Positions 26,623 through 36,605 of a stretch of 64,000 nucleotides of DNA are shown here, one piece after another. Under the pieces are notes generated by a model, which did not search any database, had not been told where the DNA came from, and saw only the letters and a list, made by a program, of their open reading frames with translations. The stretch is from Lutibacter maritimus. GTDB taxonomy: Bacteria > Bacteroidota > Bacteroidia > Flavobacteriales > Flavobacteriaceae. A program made the position numbers and the translations under genes. The stretch is from positions 62,001-126,000 of the forward strand of contig NZ_FOZP01000002.1 in assembly GCF_900116115.1 (NCBI RefSeq), given 5' to 3'. Every line of letters starts with the position of its first letter. Positions within the stretch are counted from its first letter, which is position 1.

Positions 26623-27783
26623 ATGAATAATTTTCAATATAAAAATCCAACAAAAATTTTATTTGGTAAAGGACAAATAGAAAACCTAACAAATGAAATT
26701 CCAGAAAACGCAAAAGTTTTAATGTTATATGGTGGCGGAAGCATTAAAAAAAATGGTATTTATGATCAAGTTTCTAAATCACTTTCAAAATTTGAAGTAA
26801 TTGAATTTGGAGGAATTCCTGCCAATCCAGAGTATGAAGTTTTAATGGAAGCTTTGGATATTATTAAAGCTGAAAATATTACATTTTTATTAGCCGTTGG
26901 AGGAGGTTCTGTAATTGATGGAACCAAATTTTTATCGGCTGCAGCCTTGTATGAAGGCGACGAACCTTGGGATATTTTATCAAAAAACATTAGAACATTA
27001 AAAGGAATGCCTTTTGGAACTGTATTAACTTTACCTGCAACTGGATCAGAAATGAATTCTGGAGCTGTAGTTACTAGAGCTGAAACAAAAGAAAAATTAA
27101 CTATGGGTGGCCCAGGATTATTCCCTGTATTTTCGGTTTTAGATCCTGAAGTAGTGAAATCAATTCCTAAACGTCAAATTGCCAACGGATTAGCAGATGC
27201 TTTTACGCATGTATTAGAACAATATATGACCTATCCTGTAGATGCAAAATTACAAGACAGGTTTGCAGAAAGTATTTTACAAACACTTATTGAAGTTGCT
27301 CCAGCAATATTAAAAGATACCTCTGACTATAAAGCAGCATCAAATTTTATGTGGAGCTGCACAATGGCTTTAAATGGTTTAATTCAACAAGGAGTTCCAT
27401 CAGATTGGGCTATTCACATGATGGGACACGAATTAACCGCATTATTTGGAATTGATCACGCCAGAACATTGGCAATAATTGCTGAAGGTCATTACACTTA
27501 TAACTTAGATAGTAAGAAAGATAAATTAGCTCAATATGCTGAACGTGTTTGGAATATTACTGAAGGAACTAAAGAAGAAAAAGCATCGGCTGGAATTCAA
27601 AAAACTACAGAGTTTTATCAATCTTTAGGAATTAAAACTAAACTATCTGAATATACTGAAGATTATAAAGGAACGGCTCAAATAATTTCAAAACGTTTTG
27701 AAGAACGAGGCTGGAAAGGTTTGGGTGAAAAAGGAAAAGTGAGCCCAAGTGATGTTGAAAAAATTGTAGAAATGAGCTATTAA
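26623..27783 (+). CDS. Iron-containing alcohol dehydrogenase, YqhD-like
   Basis: 386 residues, the usual length for this group. The NAD(P)-binding part has GGGSIKKNGIYDQV and GGGSVIDGTKF; the metal ligands are in NGLADAFTHVLEQY (Asp, His) and MMGHELTALFGIDHARTLAI (two His). YqhD-type enzymes reduce toxic aldehydes with NADPH in the cytoplasm. Last gene of the tetR operon, ended by a strong terminator at 27797-27830. Role inferred: detoxifying aldehydes formed with peroxide or electrophile stress. Confidence 0.92.
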   Translation: MNNFQYKNPTKILFGKGQIENLTNEIPENAKVLMLYGGGSIKKNGIYDQVSKSLSKFEVIEFGGIPANPEYEVLMEALDIIKAENITFLLAVGGGSVIDGTKFLSAAALYEGDEPWDILSKNIRTLKGMPFGTVLTLPATGSEMNSGAVVTRAETKEKLTMGGPGLFPVFSVLDPEVVKSIPKRQIANGLADAFTHVLEQYMTYPVDAKLQDRFAESILQTLIEVAPAILKDTSDYKAASNFMWSCTMALNGLIQQGVPSDWAIHMMGHELTALFGIDHARTLAIIAEGHYTYNLDSKKDKLAQYAERVWNITEGTKEEKASAGIQKTTEFYQSLGIKTKLSEYTEDYKGTAQIISKRFEERGWKGLGEKGKVSPSDVEKIVEMSY

Positions 27784-27796
27784 ATTAATAAACAAC

Positions 27797-27830
27797 AAAA
27801 AAAGCCGAAGAAAATTCTTCGGCTTTTTTT
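27797..27830. terminator. Bidirectional Rho-independent terminator
   Basis: Perfect 16-bp inverted repeat (AAAAAAAGCCGAAGAA / TTCTTCGGCTTTTTTT) with a 2-base centre, between the convergent alcohol dehydrogenase and quinone reductase genes. T-runs on both strands let it serve both. Confidence 0.9.
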
Positions 27831-27833
27831 GTT

Positions 27834-28832
27834 TTAAACTAACTTTAAAACGGTTCTTCCTTTTAATTTTCCTGCTAACATTAAGCTTAATTTTTCACTC
27901 AATTCATCTAAAGATATAGTAGTTGAATTGGCTTCTAAATTATCAAATTTCCAATCGTCGGCTAATTTATTCCAAACCTGCTCTCTGTATTTCATTGGAT
28001 AATTTTGAGAATCAATTCCGATTAACGAAACTCCTCTTAAAATAAATGGAAAAACAGTTAACTCTAATTTTATTGAGGCTGCATTTCCACAAGCAGTTAC
28101 AACACCTAACGGATTAGTAGATTTAATCATATTTTCTAAAATTATACCTCCAACAGTATCAATTCCTCCTGCAAATAAAGGTTTTAATAATGGTTTGTTT
28201 TGAAGTGCTTCAAAATCTTTACGCAAAATAACTTCATCAGCACCTAAATCTAATAAATATTGTTTTTCAGTTTCTTTTCCTGTAATTGCAGCAACTTTAT
28301 AACCTAATTTATTTAAAATCATAACAGTTACAGATCCTACGCCTCCGGTAGCTCCCGAAACAACAATTGTTCCATCTGCTGGTTTTACAGTTTCAACCAA
28401 TCTTAAAACCGACATACCAGCTGTTAAACCGGCTGTTCCAATAATCATAGCTTCTTTCATTGAAAGACCTTTTGGTAATTTTACTACCCAATTTTCAGGG
28501 ACTTTTACATATTCGGCAAAACCTCCATCGGTATTCATCCCTAAATCGTAACTTGTTACAATTACAGCTTCATCATTATTAAATTTATTTGATGTAGATG
28601 AAACAATAGTTCCAACCGCATCAATTCCTGGTGTATGTGGATAATTTCTGGTAACACCTTTATTCCCACTTGCCGATAAAGCATCTTTATAGTTTAAAGA
28701 ACTATAGTAAACTTTAACTAATACTTCACCTTGTTCCAATTCCGTAAAAGGCATTTCTTTAATTGCCGAACTAAATTTTTCGTTTTCTTCTTCAACTCTA
28801 AAAGCTTTGAAGTTCAATTTATCATTCATCAT
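27834..28832 (-). CDS. YhdH/AcuI-type quinone oxidoreductase / acrylyl-CoA reductase
   Basis: 332 residues, medium-chain dehydrogenase family without the structural zinc motif. Characteristic blocks are YSSLNYKDALSASGNKGVTRNYPHTPGIDAVG, the Rossmann motif VVSGATGGVGSVTVMILNKLG in shortened form, and PFILRGVSLIGIDSQNYPM. Members (AcuI, YhdH) reduce acrylyl-CoA or quinones with NADPH. Two consecutive ATGs (28832, 28829) could start it. It is divergent from an HxlR regulator, the typical arrangement for a regulator controlling an enzyme against reactive electrophiles. Confidence 0.9.
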   Translation of the reverse strand: MMNDKLNFKAFRVEEENEKFSSAIKEMPFTELEQGEVLVKVYYSSLNYKDALSASGNKGVTRNYPHTPGIDAVGTIVSSTSNKFNNDEAVIVTSYDLGMNTDGGFAEYVKVPENWVVKLPKGLSMKEAMIIGTAGLTAGMSVLRLVETVKPADGTIVVSGATGGVGSVTVMILNKLGYKVAAITGKETEKQYLLDLGADEVILRKDFEALQNKPLLKPLFAGGIDTVGGIILENMIKSTNPLGVVTACGNAASIKLELTVFPFILRGVSLIGIDSQNYPMKYREQVWNKLADDWKFDNLEANSTTISLDELSEKLSLMLAGKLKGRTVLKLV

Positions 28833-28893
28833 TTTAACTTTCTTTTTGTTAATTTAGCAACAAATTTCGACTAATACAACAATGTACACAAGA

Positions 28894-28936
28894 ACTTACA
28901 AATGATACACTTACGAACATTTTGTGCTGTTTTGTG
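28894..28936. promoter_or_regulatory. Direct repeats in the divergent intergenic region, possible HxlR operator
   Basis: ACTTAC occurs at 28894-28899 and 28909-28914, and TTTTGTG at 28920-28926 and 28930-28936, the second pair one helical turn apart. They lie between the divergent quinone reductase and hxlR genes. Position and repetition suggest regulator binding, but the motif is not proven. Confidence 0.35.
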
Positions 28937-28964
28937 TAAATTAAAGGTTTAATAGGTAAAAAAA

Positions 28965-29291
28965 ATGAAAAAAAGTTATTGTCCGATAGATACTTTTATA
29001 AATGTAGTTAAAGGAAAACGCAAAAGCACCATTATTTTACACCTTTCGCAAGGAGATAAAAGATATAACGAATTGGTGAAATTGATACCAGATATTAGTG
29101 AGCGAATGATGACCAAACAATTGAAAGAATTGGAGGCCGATAATTTAATAAATCGAAAAATATTTCCTGAAGTTCCACCAAGAGTTGAATATAGCTTAAC
29201 CGATTTAGGTAAAGAAATTCATCCGTTTTTAAAAGGCATGTTTAAAGGCGGAATTATTTTTGAAAAAATGATTGACTCGCAAGAAAGCTAA
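28965..29291 (+). CDS. HxlR family transcriptional regulator with a single redox-type cysteine
   Basis: 108 residues, winged helix-turn-helix of the HxlR/MarR-like group: SYCPIDTFINVVKGKRKSTIILHL, RYNELVKLIPDISERMMTKQLKELE and PRVEYSLTDLGKEI. The only cysteine is C6, the position of the redox-sensing cysteine in YodB and relatives. It is transcribed away from a quinone reductase, so it probably represses that gene and senses quinones or electrophiles through C6 (inference). It converges on rsmI with a 1-bp gap. Confidence 0.88.
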   Translation: MKKSYCPIDTFINVVKGKRKSTIILHLSQGDKRYNELVKLIPDISERMMTKQLKELEADNLINRKIFPEVPPRVEYSLTDLGKEIHPFLKGMFKGGIIFEKMIDSQES

Positions 29292-29292
29292 T

Positions 29293-29973
29293 TTATTTAT
29301 TACTTTTTCCAGCAACAACCACAACAAATTCTCCTTTAGGATCTTTTTTAGTGAAATGTGCTAAAACTTCGGTAACTGAACCTCTAACAGTTTCTTCGTA
29401 TAATTTGGTAAGTTCTCGTGAAACAGAAATCGGTCTGTCTTCACCAAAATATTCGACAAAGTTAGTTAGGGTTTTTACTAATTTATGAGGCGATTCATAA
29501 AAAATCATAGTTCTGGTTTCTTCAGCTAAAAAAGTTAAACGTGTTTGTCGTCCTTTTTTTACAGGTAAAAAACCTTCAAATACAAACTTATCATTTGGCA
29601 ATCCGCTATTCACCAAAGCTGGCACAAAAGCTGTGGCGCCAGGTAAACATTCAATATCAATATCATTTTCTAAACAAGCTCTTGTAAGCAAAAATCCTGG
29701 ATCGGAAATTGCTGGTGTTCCAGCATCAGAAATTAATGCAATAGCTTCTCCGTTTTTAATACGTTGCACAATATTAGCAACTGTTTTATGCTCGTTATGC
29801 ATATGATGACTGTGCATATGTGTGGAAATTTCAAAATGCTTTAATAATTTTCCGCTAGTACGTGTGTCTTCAGCTAAAATTAAATCTACTTCTTTTAAAA
29901 CTCTAATTGCTCTAAAAGTCATGTCTTCCAAATTTCCAATAGGTGTTGGCACTAAATACAGTTTTGCTTCCAA
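29293..29973 (-). CDS. rsmI: 16S rRNA (cytidine-1402-2'-O)-methyltransferase RsmI, TTG start
   Basis: 226 residues of the tetrapyrrole-methylase fold: KLYLVPTPIGNLEDMTFRAIRVL at the N-terminus (shown in family as LYLVxTPIGNLxD), LAEDTRTSGKLL, ALISDAGTPAISDPG and PGATAFVPALVNSGLP. It methylates the ribose of C1402 in 16S rRNA. The start codon is TTG at 29973: no in-frame ATG or GTG lies between the upstream stop (30004-30006) and it, and the protein N-terminus then matches the family. An exact promoter element lies 25 bp upstream. Bacteroidota forms are shorter than E. coli's. Confidence 0.93.
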   Translation of the reverse strand: MEAKLYLVPTPIGNLEDMTFRAIRVLKEVDLILAEDTRTSGKLLKHFEISTHMHSHHMHNEHKTVANIVQRIKNGEAIALISDAGTPAISDPGFLLTRACLENDIDIECLPGATAFVPALVNSGLPNDKFVFEGFLPVKKGRQTRLTFLAEETRTMIFYESPHKLVKTLTNFVEYFGEDRPISVSRELTKLYEETVRGSVTEVLAHFTKKDPKGEFVVVVAGKSNK

Positions 29974-29998
29974 AATTTTATAATTAATTATGAGTAAA

Positions 29999-30006
29999 CA
30001 AAGTTA
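29999..30006 (-). promoter_or_regulatory. Bacteroidota -7 element (TAACTTTG) of rsmI
   Basis: Exact TAnnTTTG on the minus strand, 25 bp upstream of the TTG start of rsmI. Confidence 0.55.
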
Positions 30007-30042
30007 CTGCTGTTTTTAAATATAACAATTTATTTAGCCTAT

Positions 30043-30078
30043 AAAAAAAGAGATGCATAATTAATAAACATCTCTTTT
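30043..30078 (-). terminator. Rho-independent terminator of the S9-like hydrolase gene
   Basis: 10-bp stem AAAAGAGATG (30046-30055) / CATCTCTTTT (30069-30078); on the minus strand the hairpin is followed by a U-run (A's at 30043-30049). It lies 27 bp past the stop at 30105. Confidence 0.8.
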
Positions 30079-30104
30079 CAAACATCAATATAAAAAACCA
30101 AACT

Positions 30105-32684
30105 TTACTTCCATTTAAACTCTCCTGAATCAATTGACCAATCATTTCCAAAAAAACCAGCACATTTTACCGCTTTATCACCATTTAATAGTACAGAATC
30201 ATCAAATAATAAAACATCTGGAAACGTTGTTCCATTTACCAAATAATGATTAGCGTATGCGGCTTTCATCCCTTTATTTCCGGTAGCTGTAACAACACCA
30301 ACACTAGCAAAATTACTATCGGTTCTTGGCACAGTAAAATATAGTCCCCATTGATTACCTTTTAACTTTTTAGAGCCAAAATTCACCAAGCCATTTTCTA
30401 CCTGAATCGGACTGTTTTTAAGCAATTTATTCCAAGCTATATTGTTAGTTTTATTTCCATAAATTATTACATTTCTATCTACATATTTTTTTGGATTAAA
30501 GTCAGTATCCTTAATAATTTCAATCGTACCATTTGCTTTATACCAAAAAGTTTCAGCATCAAATTTTGCTTTATTATAATACCACTCATTTTCAACTGCC
30601 GATCCTTTGGTTGCATATACAAATACTACATTATGCCTAAATGCATCTTTAAAACCACCATTTCTGTGTGGTCCTTTTTCTTGTAATGAAGGTTTATTTA
30701 CAATTGTCCATTCATCATTAATTTCTTTTAAATAAATATTTGAATTTGAATTAACATTCATTTCTTTTCCATCAACTAAAATAGTGGTAATGGTATCTTT
30801 TAATTTAGTGAAATCAATTTCTAATAATGCAATATTGTCAGTATCAATTTTAAAAGAATCTTCTTTTGAAAACTTAAAAGAACTTATTTCAAAAGGTTTA
30901 TTTTGTTGATGAATAGTAATAAAATTTGATGTAGCAGAAACGCCTGGCGAACCTGTATAAAACTCCAAATTTTTAATTTCACTCGGGTTTTTAAGTGTTC
31001 GTTCTTTAAAAAAGTTGAATATTTTATACCAATCTAAACTATGGTTTCCGTACCAATGCGTACCATCTGGATATTCATAGTACGTAAAATCGTTATGAAA
31101 TGTTCCTAATCGCTCACGCATATCACGTGCAATATAAGTTGGCACAACATCGTCTTTTTCTCCGTGCAAAACATACACACCATAATGTAAATAATTTCGT
31201 ATTAATTTTAATGTACGGCTAGGTGTTCCGGCCCGTTCCATTAACTTTTCAACTTCTGTTGGTATATAAGGTGTATTTATTCTGGCAACAACTTCAGGAG
31301 TCATTCCTCTTTTGGTTAATTCATCTTGAGGTAATTCTAAGGTTTTCTTTAAAAAACTATCACGGTATAACAATAAATCTGGGTATCCAGCACAAGGGGC
31401 AATAGATGCAAATTTATCGGGATATGTAGCTCCTAAATACCAAGTTCCGTGTCCACCCATTGAATGTCCAGTTAAATATATTTTAGTTGGATCTGGTTGA
31501 TAAATACTTTTTGCATCGGCTAAAACTTCTAAAGCATCTAAACGTCCCCAGTCTTCCCAAGCAAAACCAAATGGTCTTCGATTTGTTGGCGCAACTACAT
31601 TTCCCCAATCTTTTTTCTCGTAAGCATTTGCTTGATTTACTGCTTCTACAGAAGCACCGTGAACAGAAAGAAATAATGCTTGAGATTCTGAACTTTTATC
31701 GGTTGATGGCGCAACACTGTAATACTGAACACTTCCATCAATTTCGCTAATAAAGGTTTTTTTATGATGTTGGTGTTTTGTTTTTATTTCTAATTTAATT
31801 TGCTGATTTGAAACTACTTGATTGTTATTGTTTTTTAATTGAAGATTTAAATCAGCAGTTCCTAAAACTGTTTCGTTTGAAATTGATGCAATAGAAAAAG
31901 GTACTTTTAACACACTTAAAGGTGGAATTGCAATTACTTCGGATTCTTTAAAAACACCTAATAATTCAGAAGTTATTGTGTAATCTTTTATCCAATTGTT
32001 AGTAGTGTTGATAATTCTAATGGCACCTTTATAATCTTTAGTTTCTTCAACTAAAATATCTGGCATTGTTACATCTCTTGATGTAAACTGAACTGGTTTT
32101 TGAGGTTCAATTAAACGCGCTCTAATTCGTGGAAAACGTCCAACTTTTAGTACAAAAACATTGATTCCTTTTTTTAATTTTAACGGAATTAAACTCCAAC
32201 CAAAATCATAATGATCACCTTCATGTGGCAATCCATTTACAACCAACATTGTATGGCCCGAAGCTTCAAAAAGCACTGTTTTTTCAATATTAGATTTGTA
32301 CGTTAAATACACATAACTAGACCTTAAATCTTCATTATTAAATGTATTTGTTTCGTCAGTAGAAATTGTTTTCCAAATTAATTCGTTTCCTAAATAATCA
32401 ATATCAAAAACATCATTTTCAGACACTTTTAGACTAGGATTCATTAAAAACTGCTCAAAAACGGGTTCTTTAGGAAAAGACGATGAGTTAAAAGAAAAAT
32501 CTTGAATTTTTAAGGACAGTCCATTTTCAAAAACGTGTAATAATTTACCTTCGCTAATTTCATCAACTTTTTCTTTTCCAAAGTATTCAACAATATTTCC
32601 TGTTCGCTGTTGTGCAAATTGAAATGTTGAAATGAAAACAATTATGAATAAACATGTAATTTTTTTAAATTTAAAATGAAACAT
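30105..32684 (-). CDS. Secreted prolyl-oligopeptidase-like (S9) serine hydrolase
   Basis: 859 residues from the ATG at 32684 (a TTG three codons earlier is less likely). A signal peptide (about 1-24, ending QFAQQ) is followed by a beta-rich N-terminal region and an alpha/beta hydrolase domain around 330-600 with the nucleophile motif LTGHSMGGHGTWYLG, an acid-containing HGEKDDVVP and a His in PDGTHWYGNHSLDW. A C-terminal beta-rich part (~600-859) is not recognised. It is a periplasmic or exported peptidase or esterase; substrate unknown. Single gene with its own terminator; no exact promoter found. Confidence 0.82.
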   Translation of the reverse strand: MFHFKFKKITCLFIIVFISTFQFAQQRTGNIVEYFGKEKVDEISEGKLLHVFENGLSLKIQDFSFNSSSFPKEPVFEQFLMNPSLKVSENDVFDIDYLGNELIWKTISTDETNTFNNEDLRSSYVYLTYKSNIEKTVLFEASGHTMLVVNGLPHEGDHYDFGWSLIPLKLKKGINVFVLKVGRFPRIRARLIEPQKPVQFTSRDVTMPDILVEETKDYKGAIRIINTTNNWIKDYTITSELLGVFKESEVIAIPPLSVLKVPFSIASISNETVLGTADLNLQLKNNNNQVVSNQQIKLEIKTKHQHHKKTFISEIDGSVQYYSVAPSTDKSSESQALFLSVHGASVEAVNQANAYEKKDWGNVVAPTNRRPFGFAWEDWGRLDALEVLADAKSIYQPDPTKIYLTGHSMGGHGTWYLGATYPDKFASIAPCAGYPDLLLYRDSFLKKTLELPQDELTKRGMTPEVVARINTPYIPTEVEKLMERAGTPSRTLKLIRNYLHYGVYVLHGEKDDVVPTYIARDMRERLGTFHNDFTYYEYPDGTHWYGNHSLDWYKIFNFFKERTLKNPSEIKNLEFYTGSPGVSATSNFITIHQQNKPFEISSFKFSKEDSFKIDTDNIALLEIDFTKLKDTITTILVDGKEMNVNSNSNIYLKEINDEWTIVNKPSLQEKGPHRNGGFKDAFRHNVVFVYATKGSAVENEWYYNKAKFDAETFWYKANGTIEIIKDTDFNPKKYVDRNVIIYGNKTNNIAWNKLLKNSPIQVENGLVNFGSKKLKGNQWGLYFTVPRTDSNFASVGVVTATGNKGMKAAYANHYLVNGTTFPDVLLFDDSVLLNGDKAVKCAGFFGNDWSIDSGEFKWK

Positions 32685-32811
32685 TTTTACCAATTATAAT
32701 TTATAGGTATAAATATCTTATAAATAAAATTAGTATTAAAAAAATTTAGACAAATAACGCTTTAACTTCGTTAAATGTGTTTTTAAAAAGATTTAATAAT
32801 GAATACCTTTT

Positions 32812-34608
32812 TTAATCGTTATACATTTTATCAATTAACTCTTTATATTTTTTCTGAATTACTTTTCGTTTTAATTTTAAAGTTGCTGTAATTTCACCAG
32901 CTTCAATACTAAACTCTTTAGGCAAAAGCGTTACTTTTTTTATTTTTTCAAAAACAGAAAATTCTTTTTGTAATTCTTCAACACGCTTTTCAAACATATC
33001 TTTTATTTGGTTATGATTGATTAGTTCTTCAATATCTTTAAAAGTAATTTTGTGTTCTAAAGCGTATTTTTTTAAATTTTCGAAGCTTGGAACGGCTAAT
33101 GCCGTAACGTATTTTTGTTGATCGCCAATTACTGCAATTTGTTCAATAAAAGCATCATTAATTAGGGCTAACTCTAATTTTTGTGGTGCAATATATTTTC
33201 CGCCAGATGTTTTCATTAAATCTTTAATTCTGTCGGTAATAATTAAATTTCCTTTTTCATCCATCATTCCAGCATCACCAGTTTTAAACCAACCGTTTTC
33301 AAAAACTTCAGCAGTTTCCTTCGGTTTTTTATAATAACCTTTCATTACGCCAGGTCCTTTTACCAAAATCTCATCGTTTTCACCAATTTTAATTTCAGTT
33401 CCAAGAATTGTTTTTCCTGCTGAATTAAACTCAAAATGTTTATATCCAAATAATGAAACCGTAGCGGTAGTTTCAGTTAATCCGTAACCACATTTAATAT
33501 TTAAACCAAATGAGTGAAAAAACGATACCATGTCTGCTGCTAAAGGCGCACCACCGCAAGGCATAAATTTTATACGACCGCCAAAAACTTCTCTTAACTT
33601 ACTCAATACCAACTTATCAGCTATTTTAAATTTTAACTTTAATAATAATGGTACTTTTTTATCAATTCGTTTATGTTTGTTATAGTATGAATTTCCAATT
33701 CCTAAAGCCCAACTTGCTAATTTCATTTTGGTTGGAGAAGCTTCTTTTCTTTTATCTTGAATTGCGGCAAATATTTTTTCAAAAATTCGAGGAACTGTAC
33801 ACATTACCGTTGGTTTTACTTCTTTTAAAACCTCAGCAATTTGTTTTGGATCTTGATTAAAATAAACTTTTATACCACGGTGTAAACAGAAAAATACCCA
33901 AATTCGTTCATAAATATGACTGAGTGGTAAAAAACTTAATGAAACATCTTTTTCAGAAACCTCTAACTCATAATCATGTGCTTTTAACGTTTGTATAAGG
34001 TTTGTATGATCTAACATTACACCTTTAGGCTCACCAGTAGTTCCTGATGTATAAATTATACTTGCTAAATCTGTTTCTTCCGCTTCAAAATATCTTTTTT
34101 GAAGTTCTGTTTCAATTTCACTACTTGACTCAAAAGCAATAAATTTGTTTAAATGAATTGAGTTTTTATTGTTTTCAAGATGAATAGTATCAGATAATGC
34201 AACAATTAATTTTAAGTAGTTACTTGTTTGTGAAATTTCAAAAGCTTTATTATATGCTTCTTGATTTCCTACAAATAAAACACTTACTTCAGCATCATTA
34301 ATAATATATTCAACTTCTTTTTTAGAATTAGTAGCATAAATTGGCACTGTAATTCCTCTAATACTCATAATAGCAATATCTGCAATTATCCATTCAGGAG
34401 AATTCTCTGAAAAAATTGCTACATTTTGATGTTCTTGTATTCCAAAATTTAACAACGCTTTTGATAAATCTTGTATTTTTTTACCAAAATCTAACCAAGA
34501 AATTCCAACCCAAGTATTTAGTTCTATGTTTTTATAATAAATAGCATTTTCTGACTGATACTTAGTTGCTTTATCTCTAATTTCTTCACCTATATGAGTA
34601 GTAATCAT
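32812..34608 (-). CDS. Long-chain fatty-acid-CoA ligase (AMP-binding enzyme)
   Basis: 598 residues of the ACSL branch of adenylate-forming enzymes. The P-loop IIYTSGTTGEPKGVML, SFLPLSHIYER, GYGLTETTATVS and TGDAGMMDEKGNLIITDRIKDLMKTSGGK (in pattern) are all present, with the catalytic Lys in the C-terminal subdomain. It activates long-chain fatty acids to acyl-CoA at the inner membrane for oxidation or lipid synthesis. An exact promoter element lies 28 bp upstream; divergent from aspS. Confidence 0.93.
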   Translation of the reverse strand: MITTHIGEEIRDKATKYQSENAIYYKNIELNTWVGISWLDFGKKIQDLSKALLNFGIQEHQNVAIFSENSPEWIIADIAIMSIRGITVPIYATNSKKEVEYIINDAEVSVLFVGNQEAYNKAFEISQTSNYLKLIVALSDTIHLENNKNSIHLNKFIAFESSSEIETELQKRYFEAEETDLASIIYTSGTTGEPKGVMLDHTNLIQTLKAHDYELEVSEKDVSLSFLPLSHIYERIWVFFCLHRGIKVYFNQDPKQIAEVLKEVKPTVMCTVPRIFEKIFAAIQDKRKEASPTKMKLASWALGIGNSYYNKHKRIDKKVPLLLKLKFKIADKLVLSKLREVFGGRIKFMPCGGAPLAADMVSFFHSFGLNIKCGYGLTETTATVSLFGYKHFEFNSAGKTILGTEIKIGENDEILVKGPGVMKGYYKKPKETAEVFENGWFKTGDAGMMDEKGNLIITDRIKDLMKTSGGKYIAPQKLELALINDAFIEQIAVIGDQQKYVTALAVPSFENLKKYALEHKITFKDIEELINHNQIKDMFEKRVEELQKEFSVFEKIKKVTLLPKEFSIEAGEITATLKLKRKVIQKKYKELIDKMYND

Positions 34609-34636
34609 TTATAAATGGTTTTAATTTTTTGTGATG

Positions 34637-34644
34637 CAAAGCTA
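34637..34644 (-). promoter_or_regulatory. Bacteroidota -7 element (TAGCTTTG) of acyl-CoA ligase gene
   Basis: Exact TAnnTTTG on the minus strand, 28 bp upstream of the ATG at 34608. Confidence 0.5.
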
Positions 34645-34774
34645 CAAAGTTTTTTAATGTTTAAGTGTAATAGATAACATATCATCAAAAAACTCTCTAT
34701 TATACATAAGTTTCATCTAAAACGTTGGAGTTTAAAAAAATAGTATAATCTGTTTAAACTATCTATGAAATAAC

Positions 34775-34782
34775 TAAATTTG
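34775..34782 (+). promoter_or_regulatory. Bacteroidota -7 element (TAAATTTG) of aspS
   Basis: Exact TAnnTTTG, 27 bp upstream of the aspS ATG at 34810. Confidence 0.55.
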
Positions 34783-34809
34783 CACAACTTATATTAAATA
34801 AATACAACA

Positions 34810-36558
34810 ATGTATAGAACACATTCTAACGGAGAACTACGAATTGAAAATGTTGGTCAAGAAGTTATATTGGCCGGTTGGGTACAAAAAACACGCGATA
34901 AAGGATTTATGATTTGGGTTGATTTGCGTGACCGATATGGTATAACACAACTTATTTTTGATGCAGACAGAACTTCTAAAAAAATGGTTGAAGAAGCAAA
35001 AACTTTGGGTAGAGAATTTGTTATTCAGGTAAAAGGTGAAGTAATTGAACGTGTTTCTAAAAACAAAAATATTCCAACTGGTGAAATTGAAATTTTAGTT
35101 AAAGAATTAACCATTTTAAATAAATCACTAGTTCCACCATTTACTATTGAAGATGAAACGGATGGAGGTGATGAATTACGAATGAAATATCGTTACCTTG
35201 ATATTAGAAGAAACCCTGTAAAAAACAACTTAATTTTTAGAAGTAAAGTTGCTATAGAAACCCGTAAATATTTATCTGACCAAGGTTTTATTGAAGTAGA
35301 AACACCTGTTTTAATTAAATCAACACCTGAAGGCGCTCGTGATTTTGTGGTACCAAGCAGAATGAACGAAGGTCAATTTTACGCTTTACCACAATCGCCA
35401 CAAACATTTAAACAATTACTAATGGTTGGTGGATTAGATAAGTATTTTCAAATTGTAAAATGTTTTAGAGACGAAGATTTACGTGCAGACAGACAACCAG
35501 AGTTTACACAAATAGATTGTGAAATGGCTTTTGTGGAGCAAGAAGATATTTTAAACACTTTTGAAGGGTTAACACGCTATTTATTAAAAGAAATTAATGG
35601 TGTTGAAGTAGAAAAATTCCCAAGAATTACCTACGAATACGCAATGAAAACCTATGGAAATGACAAACCAGATATCAGATTTGATATGAAGTTTGGTGAG
35701 TTAAATGACGTTGCACAACATAAAGATTTTAGTGTTTTTAACAATGCTGAATTGGTTGTTGGTATTGCCGTTCCGGGAGGAAATGCATATACAAGAAAAG
35801 AAATTGATAACTTAATTGACTGGATTAAACGTCCGCAAGTTGGTGCTTTAGGAATGGTGTATGTTCGTTGTAATGATGATGGAACTTACAAATCATCTGT
35901 AGATAAGTTTTATACTGAAGAAGATTTAGCAAAATGGGCTGAAAAAACTGGCGCTAAAGCTGGCGATTTAATTTGTATTTTATCAGGAAATACTGATAAA
36001 GTTAGAACACAATTAAGTGCATTACGTATGGAATTAGCAACACGTTTAGGCTTACGTAAACCAAACGAATTTGCGCCACTTTGGGTGTTAGATTTTCCAT
36101 TATTAGAATGGGATGAAGAAACCAATCGCTACCATGCAATGCATCATCCATTTACATCACCAAAACCTGAAGATTTACATTTATTAGATACGGACCCAGG
36201 AAAAGTGCGTGCAAATGCCTATGATATGGTTTTAAATGGAAATGAAATTGGTGGTGGATCTATTAGAATTCACGACAAAAAAACCCAAGCAAGAATGTTT
36301 GATTTATTAGGGTTTACTCCTGAACAAGCAAAAGAACAATTTGGCTTTTTAATGAATGCTTTTGAATACGGAGCTCCTCCACACGGTGGATTAGCTTTTG
36401 GATTAGATAGGTTGGTTGCTATTTTAGGCGGACAAGAAACTATTAGAGATTTTATTGCGTTCCCTAAAAACAATAGTGGACGTGACGTGATGATTGACGC
36501 TCCTTCAAAAATTGATGACGCTCAATTAAAAGAATTATGTTTAAAATTAGATTTATAA
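34810..36558 (+). CDS. aspS: Aspartyl-tRNA synthetase
   Basis: 582 residues, the bacterial-type class II enzyme. The N-terminal OB anticodon-binding domain ([20 protein letters not shown]), motif 2 region ([18 protein letters not shown]), the bacterial GAD insertion (about 295-410) and motif 3 ([15 protein letters not shown]) are all visible. It charges tRNA-Asp. It has its own promoter and a terminator 3 bp after the stop, yet the next + strand gene begins only 12 bp beyond that terminator. Confidence 0.97.
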   Translation: MYRTHSNGELRIENVGQEVILAGWVQKTRDKGFMIWVDLRDRYGITQLIFDADRTSKKMVEEAKTLGREFVIQVKGEVIERVSKNKNIPTGEIEILVKELTILNKSLVPPFTIEDETDGGDELRMKYRYLDIRRNPVKNNLIFRSKVAIETRKYLSDQGFIEVETPVLIKSTPEGARDFVVPSRMNEGQFYALPQSPQTFKQLLMVGGLDKYFQIVKCFRDEDLRADRQPEFTQIDCEMAFVEQEDILNTFEGLTRYLLKEINGVEVEKFPRITYEYAMKTYGNDKPDIRFDMKFGELNDVAQHKDFSVFNNAELVVGIAVPGGNAYTRKEIDNLIDWIKRPQVGALGMVYVRCNDDGTYKSSVDKFYTEEDLAKWAEKTGAKAGDLICILSGNTDKVRTQLSALRMELATRLGLRKPNEFAPLWVLDFPLLEWDEETNRYHAMHHPFTSPKPEDLHLLDTDPGKVRANAYDMVLNGNEIGGGSIRIHDKKTQARMFDLLGFTPEQAKEQFGFLMNAFEYGAPPHGGLAFGLDRLVAILGGQETIRDFIAFPKNNSGRDVMIDAPSKIDDAQLKELCLKLDL

Positions 36559-36561
36559 ACC

Positions 36562-36594
36562 AAAACCTCGATATAATTATGTCGAGGTTTTTTT
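36562..36594 (+). terminator. Rho-independent terminator after aspS
   Basis: 10-bp stem AAAACCTCGA (36562-36571) / TCGAGGTTTT (36582-36591) followed by a T-run to 36594. The downstream permease starts at 36606 with no exact promoter between, so read-through or an atypical promoter must supply it. Confidence 0.85.
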
Positions 36595-36605
36595 AAATAA
36601 AAATT

